From the NCBI GenBank assembly GCA_964347135.1, contig CAYFXA010000025.1, positions 1 through 42,705 of the forward strand: a DNA stretch of 42,705 nt. Reading direction: 5' to 3'. Shown here piece by piece: positions 15,642 through 21,744 of the stretch. Made by a program: the position numbers and the translations under genes. Under the pieces are notes generated by a model. That model did no database searches, had not been told where the DNA came from, and saw nothing but the letters and a program-made list of their open reading frames with translations. Numbering within the stretch: position 1 is the first letter of the stretch; each line of letters starts with the position of its first letter. The DNA is from CAYFXA01 sp964347135. GTDB taxonomy: Bacteria > Patescibacteriota > Microgenomatia > PFEM01 > JAHIFH01.

Positions 15642-15684
15642 AGGAGGGGCAAAACCATGCCTAGAAGATAGTGTTTTGTCCCTC
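15642..15684 (+). repeat. Long hairpin with an embedded ribosome-binding site and 4-codon ORF
   Basis: GGAGGGGCAAAAC (15642-15654) pairs with GTTTTGTCCCTCC (15672-15684), 13 bp with one wobble. The 5' arm contains AAGGAGGGG and the loop contains ATG CCT AGA AGA TAG (MPRR). It may be a terminator without a T run, or a translational switch. It ends about 13 bp before the truncated first repeat of the cassette array. Confidence 0.45.
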
Positions 15685-15697
15685 CTGAACTTATCTC

Positions 15698-15730
15698 TTC
15701 TTCTATTTCGGGCTTTTCTTTTTGTAGTGA
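15698..15730. repeat. tRNA-Glu-tail repeat, truncated left-most copy
   Basis: CTTCTATTTCGGGCTTTTCT followed by TTTTGTAGTGA matches the centre of the array repeats: the right arm of the terminator and the start of the tRNA tail. The left terminator arm and the tRNA-derived block are missing. It lies where the GC-richer segment meets the cassette array. Confidence 0.5.
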
Positions 15731-15753
15731 TCGAAGCGTGTTATACTGAAAAA

Positions 15754-16176
15754 ATGAGTAAATTCAAAACTCTATGTGCAATTATTGTAAGTGATAAAAA
15801 CGAAATTCTTTTAACAAAAAGAGCGAGAAAGCCTTTTCAAGGATATTGGGCTTTGCCTAGCGGAATTGGCGAATCAAAAATGGGGATACCCCCTGAAATT
15901 GGAGTTATCGAGGAAGTCCGATGTGATCTTGAAACAAGCTCTTTTAAAGGAAAACACCTTTTTTCCATACCTGTAGAAGGAGATAAAATGACAGATGAAG
16001 CCTTTGTTTTTGTTGGAAGAGTTAATGAAAGTGAATTAAAACCTAATCCCAAATACTCACTGGGTTTTAAATGGGTTTCAGAAGATAATGTCAAAGAATT
16101 TAAAAACCTAGCTTTTGAACATAGCAAAATAATGGAAGAGTATTTAAAAAGACAAAACGGGTCGGGAAAAGATTGA
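15754..16176 (+). CDS. Nudix-fold protein with a degenerate Nudix box
   Basis: 140 residues. The fold is recognisable: MSKFKTLCAIIVSDKNEILL, KRARKPFQGYWALPSGIGE, then a Nudix helix and GFKWVSEDNVKEF. In the box (G-x5-E-x7-R-E-U-x-E-E-x-G-U) the first part is kept (GIGES), but the R-E..E-E part reads GVIEEVRCDLE, so the usual metal-binding Glu pair is lost. It may be inactive or use another mechanism. ATG 15754 follows TGT-TATACT (15742-15747) by 6 nt, so the message is leaderless; an upstream in-frame extension is rejected. First gene of the cassette array. Confidence 0.7.
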   Translation: MSKFKTLCAIIVSDKNEILLTKRARKPFQGYWALPSGIGESKMGIPPEIGVIEEVRCDLETSSFKGKHLFSIPVEGDKMTDEAFVFVGRVNESELKPNPKYSLGFKWVSEDNVKEFKNLAFEHSKIMEEYLKRQNGSGKD

Positions 16177-16218
16177 GCAGCCATTCGAGAATGGTTAGTC
16201 GTTGTTTGGGGTATTGGT

Positions 16219-16247
16219 TTGACATTTCCGTGTATATGTCCTATAAT
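16219..16247 (+). promoter_or_regulatory. Consensus promoter
   Basis: TTGACA (16219-16224), 17 bp, TATAAT (16242-16247): both boxes match the sigma-70 consensus exactly. Transcription would start about 5 nt before ATG 16259. Confidence 0.8.
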
Positions 16248-16258
16248 TCAACCTACTT

Positions 16259-16477
16259 ATGAGTACTGCTGAGAACGAAAACAAAGTTTGTAGAAATTGC
16301 TTTAGATTCATCGAAGATGGTGTTGTTGTAGATGAACATGGCGGTAAACATCCTTATGGTTTTGTGAACCCTACTTCTTGCTACTCAGCTGCAACTGATC
16401 CCATTAGGTCAAAAGGGGGTGTACAAGGCAATAGAATGTGCACCGATGAAAGTAAATTTCTTCCCAGGGATTTTTAA
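16259..16477 (+). CDS. Small Cys-containing protein, unknown
   Basis: 72 residues with four Cys: CRNC near residue 11, then CYSAATDP near 41 and RMCTDE near 61. The spacing could bind a metal ion. Also present: DEHGGKHPYGF. No signal peptide. It has a perfect consensus promoter 11 nt upstream, almost leaderless, which supports it being a real gene despite its size. Not assigned to a family. It lies in the first cassette, after the degenerate Nudix gene. Confidence 0.6.
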   Translation: MSTAENENKVCRNCFRFIEDGVVVDEHGGKHPYGFVNPTSCYSAATDPIRSKGGVQGNRMCTDESKFLPRDF

Positions 16478-16481
16478 CACT

Positions 16482-16620
16482 TCCAAAATCAATTTGGACC
16501 TTCTCTAGGAGTTGTAACTAAAAAGCCCTCTATCTCGGGCTTTTCTTTGTTTTGTGACCCTAAGGGGAGTTCAATTAAACACTTTGGGGTATGTGGTGAG
16601 GCTGAGGGAAGTGTTTCAAG
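16482..16620. repeat. Array repeat A (tRNA-Glu tail plus terminator)
   Basis: Three parts. (1) 16482-16513, about 32 bp also present before repeat B. (2) A bidirectional terminator, AAAAAGCCC (16520-16528) with GGGCTTTT (16537-16544). (3) TTTTGTGACCC, AAGGGGAGTTCAATTAAAC and the arm to GTGTTTCAAG (16620). GTGACCCTAAGGGGAGT differs at two bases from the tRNA-Glu 3' end read from the same strand. AAACACTT and AAGTGTTT near the right end form an inverted repeat. Confidence 0.85.
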
Positions 16621-16644
16621 GAGCACCTAATCAATCCTATAGTT

Positions 16645-16673
16645 TTGACTTTTCTCCTTTTTCATTCTATAAT
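16645..16673 (+). promoter_or_regulatory. Promoter
   Basis: TTGACT (16645-16650), 17 bp, TATAAT (16668-16673). It leaves a leader of about 22 nt with AAGGA before ATG 16702. Confidence 0.75.
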
Positions 16674-16701
16674 TTTGTCGATTACAAACTAACTAAGGAC
16701 A

Positions 16702-17610
16702 ATGCCTGTAGAAGATAATAATAGTGAATTTTACTCTCTCCCTGTTCCTGACCGAGCCAGGCTAGTTCTTAATGGTGCTCTAAGCAATATTGAGTTAAGT
16801 TTAAAACATCCTCAATACCCTAAATGGTTAAGGGCAGCCTTACCTAAAGATCTTCGAAGTGTGGTTGTTTTAGTAGATGACAATACCTTTTCAAGAAAAG
16901 TAGAACAGCTTTACAGACAAGAAACTCACCCCTCTGTCTTAAGCTCAGACATGGCAAAAAACGGACAAGGTATTTTGGAATCAGGGCACGCTCTTTTTGT
17001 TAAAAAAGAAGGGTTAATCTTTATAAAAGAGTCTTATGCTGGTAGCTTTGACGGAAGGTTCCTCCTGAATGAATTATTGGCAGAAGAGTTTGGTCATATG
17101 ATGGGAGAATATGATGCTATAGTTTCCCTGGACGAGGTTACAGAAGATTCTTATTTATTAATAACTGAAGTTGATGATACACTGAGAACTCTTGAACAAG
17201 AAGCTGGTCTAAGACTTAGAAAAAGCGATTTGGAGCTTAAAATACAGGGTTTTAAGTCCAGTTTAACGTTTGAGGGAAAGTTAGTAATGACCGACACGTT
17301 TTCTGCGTTTATGGAAGAATTAAGGGCGAAATTATTCGTCCTCCACCTGCTAGGCCATTCTTATGCTTTGGGATTAGGGAAATCAGTGGAGGAGGGGTTA
17401 AAAATTGCTCGACAAAATTCAATTAATCTAGGATACTTAGACGAGGTTCTTCTCATTGATTACGCTCAAGCAGTGGGTTGGGAGAAGCTCCTTTTAGTAG
17501 CCAATAAAGGAAATTTGGATGAATTTATAGAAACAGGAAGTCAGGCTCTGGGAATAGAGGAAAATGAAAGAATGCTTTTGAGCATAATTGAGCTCGGATT
17601 AGAAAGCTGA
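16702..17610 (+). CDS. Hypothetical protein
   Basis: 302 residues, not recognised, soluble by composition. A helix with LLNELLAEEFGHMMGEYDA (about residues 123-141) resembles the metal-binding helix of zincin-like proteins, but the first His is missing, so no peptidase call is made. The C-terminal third is helical (GLGKSVEEGLKIARQNSINLGYLDEVLLIDYAQ). It has a strong promoter and a short leader with AAGGA, unlike the leaderless genes around it. It is followed after 32 bp by another gene with its own promoter; together they form the longest cassette. Confidence 0.65.
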   Translation: MPVEDNNSEFYSLPVPDRARLVLNGALSNIELSLKHPQYPKWLRAALPKDLRSVVVLVDDNTFSRKVEQLYRQETHPSVLSSDMAKNGQGILESGHALFVKKEGLIFIKESYAGSFDGRFLLNELLAEEFGHMMGEYDAIVSLDEVTEDSYLLITEVDDTLRTLEQEAGLRLRKSDLELKIQGFKSSLTFEGKLVMTDTFSAFMEELRAKLFVLHLLGHSYALGLGKSVEEGLKIARQNSINLGYLDEVLLIDYAQAVGWEKLLLVANKGNLDEFIETGSQALGIEENERMLLSIIELGLES

Positions 17611-17642
17611 TAAATTAATTCTTAAAATGATATAATTAAAGC

Positions 17643-18356
17643 ATGGAAGATAGAGAAAACTTAGAGGCTGAAATTTTTAGGCGAAATGGGCAGGGTGATG
17701 GCAAGGAAGTTGAAATTGTATTAAAGAGGAAACGGGAAATTAAAGGCGGTGTTGAAGGAAATAAGGAGGTAGCGGAAGCGATTGTACGGCGAGAGGGGAA
17801 AACAAGAAGGGCTGGTGAATACTTTATTAAAGAACCCATACCTTCACGCTACTGGCAGGATGTATTACCTGCAGAAATTTTAACAAAATATAGAGAGCTT
17901 AAAGAGGCTGGTGTTTCAGTAGTTCCAACGTTGCGTATCAGCAGGAATCGGATATTAATGACTGATCTTTCTGGGGGAGGAAAAAATTTTATTTTCTGTG
18001 CAGGCTCAGACCGAGACGCTGAACAGCGAAAACTTGTCTCACAGTTTGAGCTAAGTAATCCAGAATTGGTTCGGGAAAAAGTGCATGAAGCCGCAGAAAA
18101 AGCAGCAAAGGCCCAATATAGGCTGAATGCCGATGCTTACTTTATAGTTGTTACACCCATGGGAGGAATCACTGTTGTTGTTGGAGATTTAGGCTTAGGA
18201 GTTACTAAAGAATCCGATGAATACGTTAAATTTAGAATAAAGGGGAATCTTCAGCGGGCAAGTAAATTCTACGAGGAAGCGATGAAAATGTTTGGAATTA
18301 AAGACTATCCCCCCTTCATAAATAATCAACCTGAATTTCCTAAAAAACCTGACTAG
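17643..18356 (+). CDS. Hypothetical protein, possibly kinase-like
   Basis: 237 residues. The order of motifs suggests a small kinase-like fold. A strand with EYFIKE could hold the nucleotide-binding Lys, a helix follows (ILTKYRELKEAGVSVVPTL), then ILMTDLSGGGKN in the hinge region, and a C-terminal NADAYFIV...ITVVVGDLG that could stand for the catalytic loop and DFG-type Asp. No canonical HRD motif is seen, so this is inference only. ATG 17643 is 6 nt after TGA-TATAAT (17631-17636), making it leaderless. Repeat B begins 3 bp after its stop. Confidence 0.6.
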   Translation: MEDRENLEAEIFRRNGQGDGKEVEIVLKRKREIKGGVEGNKEVAEAIVRREGKTRRAGEYFIKEPIPSRYWQDVLPAEILTKYRELKEAGVSVVPTLRISRNRILMTDLSGGGKNFIFCAGSDRDAEQRKLVSQFELSNPELVREKVHEAAEKAAKAQYRLNADAYFIVVTPMGGITVVVGDLGLGVTKESDEYVKFRIKGNLQRASKFYEEAMKMFGIKDYPPFINNQPEFPKKPD

Positions 18357-18358
18357 AG

Positions 18359-18486
18359 TCTTCCAAAACCAATTTGAACCTTCTCTGGGAATCCGAAATA
18401 TAGGGCTTTTCTTTATTTTGTGACCCCGAGGGGAGTTCAATTAAACACCTTTTGGTATGTGGTGAGGCTGAAGGGGGTGTTTCAGG
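18359..18486. repeat. Array repeat B
   Basis: 18359-18390 matches 16482-16513 of repeat A closely. The left terminator arm is degraded (ATCCGAAATATAGGGCTTTT), so the hairpin is lost. The tRNA-tail block GTGACCCCGAGGGGAGT followed by TCAATTAAAC is intact and identical to the tRNA over its first 17 bases. It ends in GGTGTTTCAG. Confidence 0.8.
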
Positions 18487-18534
18487 AAACTATTTCTGAA
18501 TACAATTTTGATCACATTCTTCGTTAAAACCTAT

Positions 18535-18909
18535 TTATTTCACTTTTTGGGTTAAAATTACGAATGCGATAAATGATAGAATAATAGCATCAATATATTC
18601 TATTCCTCTATAGCTTACAGTCGTGAAGCTATTGGCAAAAATAAAATTTCCAAATGATAAAATCCACAAGATAGTTATTGTTAAGTATTTTAAATTTTGG
18701 TTTTGAATGACTTTCCATATAATACTGTTTTTGGTAATTTTTATGCCCTGAATTTTTTTCTTAAGAAGTAAGAAAAGAAAATTTACTAGGAGTAGAGATA
18801 GTGCTCCGATAAGTATATTAAACGGCTCATTAATAGCAATATTGATTCCCTCAATGAAACCGATTACTGAGAGAATAATTAGGGCGAGTAATAAAGTTTT
18901 TGCCAACAC
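18535..18909 (-). CDS. Small integral membrane protein, unknown
   Basis: 124 residues with four predicted transmembrane helices (about 5-22, 31-50, 74-93, 104-120) and a basic cytoplasmic loop between the second and third. GTG 18909 is the chosen start: TGT-TATAAT (18925-18920) lies 10 nt upstream, so the leader would be only a few nt. The protein is the sole gene between repeats B and C and points left, opposite to the cassette genes on either side. No family recognised. Confidence 0.6.
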   Translation of the reverse strand: MLAKTLLLALIILSVIGFIEGINIAINEPFNILIGALSLLLVNFLFLLLKKKIQGIKITKNSIIWKVIQNQNLKYLTITILWILSFGNFIFANSFTTVSYRGIEYIDAIILSFIAFVILTQKVK

Positions 18910-18978
18910 TGCTCTTATAATTATAACACGAATATTTGTGTCTGGTTCTAGTTTCTTTCACAAAGAAAATGATAATAA

Positions 18979-19030
18979 AGAAGCCCTCTATTTCGGACTT
19001 TTCTTTATTTTGTGACCCCAAAGAGAGGTA
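18979..19030. repeat. Array repeat C, partial
   Basis: AAGCCCTCTATTTCGGACTT and TTCTTTATTTTGTGACCCC match the terminator and the start of the tRNA tail. It then diverges (AAAGAGAGGTATTTAG) and lacks the right arm. The terminator stem has one mismatch. Confidence 0.65.
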
Positions 19031-19091
19031 TTTAGTAAGGCAGCTTTAAATCAGCCGATTTATGCTTTTAAGTAATGATATAATTAACTTG

Positions 19092-19523
19092 ATGGTCAAA
19101 GACGAAAAAAGACAATTCGAAAAAATTAGAGTTACTGTAAATTTAGTAATAGAGAAGGACGGAAAGTTTTTATTTAGCAGGCAAGCTCCTCACGCTCCTC
19201 GTGGAGCTGGGAAGTGGTTTTTCCCAGGCGGACATATTGAGCTAGGTGAAACATTAGAAGAAGCTGTTAAAAGAGAAGCCGAAGAGGAAATTGGAGTCGA
19301 AGTCGAATTTGAAAGGCTGATAGGTTATGCTGAATATATAGAAGCTCCATATCATGTAATTTCTCTTCTCTGTCGATGTAGAATAACGAAAGGAAGACCA
19401 AGAATAACGGACGAGATTGACAAAGTGGAGTGGGTTGCAAAAAAAGATATTCAGAAATATTCGATAAGACCGATAATGAAAGTTGCAGTTGAAAATGGCT
19501 TACTTGAGGAAATATTAAAATAA
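19092..19523 (+). CDS. Nudix hydrolase
   Basis: 143 residues with an intact Nudix box: G47, E53, R61-E62, E65-E66 and G68 (PGGHIELGETLEEAVKREAE). It should hydrolyse a nucleoside diphosphate linked to another group, such as oxidised NTPs, with Mg; the substrate is not known. Following it is YIEAPYHVISLLCRCRI and a DEIDKVEWVAKKDI segment typical of the family. ATG 19092 is 7 nt after TGA-TATAAT (19079-19084); an in-frame ATG at 19062 lies upstream of that box and is rejected. It is the sole gene of its cassette. Confidence 0.92.
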   Translation: MVKDEKRQFEKIRVTVNLVIEKDGKFLFSRQAPHAPRGAGKWFFPGGHIELGETLEEAVKREAEEEIGVEVEFERLIGYAEYIEAPYHVISLLCRCRITKGRPRITDEIDKVEWVAKKDIQKYSIRPIMKVAVENGLLEEILK

Positions 19524-19549
19524 TTTTTGATTTTCAGAATTCAATTTTG

Positions 19550-19638
19550 CCCCGAAATATAGGGACATTATTGTTTTGTGACCCTAAGGGGAGTTCAATT
19601 AAACACTTTGGGGTAGGTAAGGCTGAGGGAGGTATTCT
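19550..19638. repeat. Array repeat D
   Basis: CCCCGAAATATAGGGACATT replaces the terminator. The core TTTTGTGACCCTAAGGGGAG then TTCAATTAAACACTTTGGGG is intact as in repeat A. The right arm is changed to GGTAGGTAAGGCTGAGGGAG, followed by GTATTC. Confidence 0.78.
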
Positions 19639-19665
19639 CTCCCTCGCAGACAGAGTTAGAATTAG

Positions 19666-20124
19666 CTAAATTTGCTCTTCAGAGAGAACCTTAATATTAT
19701 TTTTTTTAAATAATGCTGCAGTCACTCCATCTCCTTTTCTTCGGCGGTAACTCCATCTTCCTCTTATTATCTTCCATTGAAAAGCTTCTCCACATCCACA
19801 AGATGGACTTCCTTGTTTTAGGATGGCTTCCTTAATCTTGTAGTGTTTGGCTATTCTTAATGCCTCTTTTGCTCCTTGAATATAGTTTTTAGTCCAATCT
19901 TCTTTCTTACGGTTTAAAACCTTGGCTTTCCCTAATAAAACTTCTTTACCGTCACCGCTCAGGATACCACTCCCAATTCTTGGAGTTTTGAGTCCACCTA
20001 GCTGTTCGGGGCAAATAGGGATGAGGGCCTCTTTTTCAAGAAGCTTTAAAACTTTCTTAATTGGTTTTCTTTTAGCGTCGTAGCGACACCTGACACCCAA
20101 AAGACAAGCGCTGACAATTCTCAC
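19666..20124 (-). CDS. DUF523 family protein
   Basis: 152 residues. The family pattern is complete: VSACLLGVRCRYDAKRK at the start, IPICPEQLGGLKTPRI, then GAKEALRIAKHY, AILKQGSPSCGCG and GDGVTAALFKKNNIKVLSE at the end. Three conserved Cys (in ACLLG, CPEQ and SPSCG) suggest metal or cluster binding; the biochemical function of DUF523 is not known to me. GTG 20124 is 6 nt after TGG-TAAAAT (20136-20131), so leaderless. Sole gene between repeats D and E. Confidence 0.9.
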   Translation of the reverse strand: MRIVSACLLGVRCRYDAKRKPIKKVLKLLEKEALIPICPEQLGGLKTPRIGSGILSGDGKEVLLGKAKVLNRKKEDWTKNYIQGAKEALRIAKHYKIKEAILKQGSPSCGCGEAFQWKIIRGRWSYRRRKGDGVTAALFKKNNIKVLSEEQI

Positions 20125-20145
20125 ACTTCTATTTTACCACAAACC

Positions 20146-20244
20146 AAAAAAGCCCTCTATCTCGGGCTTTTCTTTGTATGGTGACCCCGAGGGGAGTTCA
20201 ATTAAACACTTTTGGGTATGTTTTGAGGTTGGGGGAGGCGCTTC
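20146..20244. repeat. Array repeat E
   Basis: Terminator AAAAAGCCC (20146-20154) with GGGCTTTT (20164-20171), then GTGACCCCGAGGGGAGT, identical to the tRNA-Glu end, then TCAATTAAACACTTTTGGG and a right arm ending GGAGGCGCTTCG. It also ends the leftward VOC gene at 20252. Confidence 0.85.
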
Positions 20245-20251
20245 GAAAAGA

Positions 20252-20704
20252 TTACTTTGCTGGAGGCGACGCCCAAGTTTCATCTGCCTTGATTTGAGCA
20301 GCCTCTTTTTTAGTATATGGAGCGATGAAAACCAAAATTACTCCATCTGGGTCTTTAACGACAAGTTCCAGTGTTCCCCAATAATAATGGCGAGGTTTGA
20401 CTGTCAAGGGAATTTTGGCCTTTTGACAGAGACTGATTATTCTTTTTAAACTGTCGACGTTTATCATCAACGATATTTTGGAACTTTTAACTTTTTCTTT
20501 AAAAACTTGTGGTTTTACTGCTCGGTGTCCATCAGCAATTTCAAGCTTACAACCGCCGTGTTCAAAAACTGCTCCGTGGAAGTCTTCCTTTACCTTTTTA
20601 TTTGGGCCATACTCGAAAACTCTTTTAAATCCAAGAGCTTCATAAAAGTTAAGCGATTTTTTGAAGTCAGATACCTTGATGTGGGTCCCCACTCCTTTAA
20701 TCAT
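20252..20704 (-). CDS. VOC family protein (glyoxalase/bleomycin-resistance fold)
   Basis: 150 residues. One VOC domain: GVGTHIKVSDFKKSLNFYEALGF, then FEHGGCKLEI, ISLMINVDSL and a second motif ELVVKDPDGVILVFI with the typical D-P-D-G and a metal-ligand position near the end. Such proteins act as glyoxalase, dioxygenase or antibiotic-binding proteins; this one is not assignable. ATG 20704 is 6 nt after TGG-TATAAT (20716-20711); a longer reading frame to 20725 would start before the promoter and is rejected. Sole gene between repeats E and F. Confidence 0.88.
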   Translation of the reverse strand: MIKGVGTHIKVSDFKKSLNFYEALGFKRVFEYGPNKKVKEDFHGAVFEHGGCKLEIADGHRAVKPQVFKEKVKSSKISLMINVDSLKRIISLCQKAKIPLTVKPRHYYWGTLELVVKDPDGVILVFIAPYTKKEAAQIKADETWASPPAK

Positions 20705-20723
20705 AAGGTTATTATACCAAACC

Positions 20724-20738
20724 AAAAAAGCCCTCTAT
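20724..20738. repeat. Array repeat F, short remnant
   Basis: AAAAAAGCCCTCTAT matches the left terminator arm and loop of the full repeats. The rest is missing. The following 35 bp, with CGTTCGAGAGTGGCTGG, resemble CATTCGAGAATGGTTAG at 16188-16204 in front of another cassette gene. Confidence 0.5.
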
Positions 20739-20800
20739 AAGTTTATGATTTTAAATAGTCGTTCGAGAGTGGCTGGTTGTTATTTGGTATAATTGTTAAG

Positions 20801-21163
20801 ATGACACGCCAGCAATTTAAAAATTGGCTAGATAAATTAAAAAATGCCTGGGAAACAAAAAATCCAAACGCTGCAATTGATTTATGTGCAGAAAAGTTTA
20901 TTTGGCATGAAACTCCCTTTAGTAAGCCACTGAAAACCAAAAAACAGCTGTTAGAAGAGTGGAAGGTGGTTTTAAGCCAAGAAAATATTTCTGTTTCCTA
21001 TGAAGTTTTAAGCGTCAGTAAAAATGTAGGGATTGCTCAGTGGAGGGCAGCTTTTACAAGACTTTCCTCTAAAGAAAAAGTTACTCTTGATGGAATTTTT
21101 AAAGTCACACTCAATGAACAAGGCAAGTGCACAGAGTTTCACCAATGGTATAACTCAAAATGA
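20801..21163 (+). CDS. NTF2-like (SnoaL/DUF4440-type) protein
   Basis: 120 residues. One cone-shaped NTF2-like domain: an N-terminal helix (FKNWLDKLKNAWETKNPNAAIDLCA) followed by FIWHETPFSKPLKTKKQLLEEW and strands ending KVTLNEQGKCTEFHQWY. This is close to proteins annotated as nuclear transport factor 2 family; the ligand is unknown. ATG 20801 is 7 nt after TGG-TATAAT (20788-20793). The stop overlaps the next start (ATGA), so the two are translationally coupled. Confidence 0.8.
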   Translation: MTRQQFKNWLDKLKNAWETKNPNAAIDLCAEKFIWHETPFSKPLKTKKQLLEEWKVVLSQENISVSYEVLSVSKNVGIAQWRAAFTRLSSKEKVTLDGIFKVTLNEQGKCTEFHQWYNSK

Positions 21164-21567
21164 ATGACGTTTTTCCTTCTGTTAAGGTTTACATTTCTAA
21201 ATCGGAAGTTCCAAAAGCTGGGAGAGGTGTTTTTGCAGCCAAGCAAATAAAGAAGGGAGAAGTGATAGAAAAGTGTCCTGTTTTTGTTCTTCCTAGAAAA
21301 GACTACCCGATTGTTAAGAAGACCGCTATGAGGAATTATTATTTTATGTGGGGAAAGACCACTGCTGCGGTGTGTTTTGGATATGGTTCCTTATACAATC
21401 ACTCCTACCAACCAAATGCAACTTACAAAAAGAAAATAAAAGATAAAGTGATAGAATTTGTAGCAATTAAGGGAATTAAAAAGGGGGAAGAAATCACCGT
21501 AAACTACCATTACGGTCGGCCTGATGACAGAAGGCCTTTATGGATTAAATCTATCCCAACTAGCTGA
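21160..21567 (+). CDS. SET-domain protein
   Basis: 135 residues, nearly a bare SET domain: KAGRGVFAAKQIKKGEVIE, then FGYGSLYNHSYQPNATY (the N-H-S..P-N-A motif for S-adenosylmethionine binding) and IKKGEEITVNYHYG with the catalytic Tyr region. It is probably a protein-lysine methyltransferase; the substrate is unknown. The post-SET Cys cluster is absent. It is coupled to the NTF2-like gene by an ATGA overlap, making the only overlapping gene pair in the array. Repeat G follows. Confidence 0.9.
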   Translation: MNDVFPSVKVYISKSEVPKAGRGVFAAKQIKKGEVIEKCPVFVLPRKDYPIVKKTAMRNYYFMWGKTTAAVCFGYGSLYNHSYQPNATYKKKIKDKVIEFVAIKGIKKGEEITVNYHYGRPDDRRPLWIKSIPTS

Positions 21568-21606
21568 AAAACTAGTTTTAACTTTGTCTACGAACACGAA
21601 GGTATC

Positions 21607-21708
21607 AAAAAAACCCTCTATCTCGGGCTTTTCTTTGTTTTGTGACCCCGAGGGGAGTTCAATTAAACACTTTGGGGTATGTTTTGAGGTTGAGGGAAGT
21701 GTTTCAAG
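21607..21708. repeat. Array repeat G, nearly complete
   Basis: AAAAAACCC with GGGCTTTT (terminator, one mismatch), TTTTGTGACCCCGAGGGGAG, TTCAATTAAACACTTTGGGG and a right arm ending GAAGTGTTTCAAG (21708). It is almost identical to repeat A over the last ~75 bp, though about 5 kb away. It is the copy nearest the intact tRNA-Glu. Confidence 0.88.
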
Positions 21709-21744
21709 TCGACTTTGCTTTTAGTAATAAGTATAATTAGTTCA

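Noticed and set aside
16702..17610. Zinc peptidase call for the 302-residue protein
   Set aside because: The helix with EEFGH lacks the first His of HExxH, and no other ligand is evident.
18391..21708. Insertion sequences or MITEs
   Set aside because: No transposase, no terminal inverted repeats with target duplications; the clear tRNA-Glu homology gives a better explanation.
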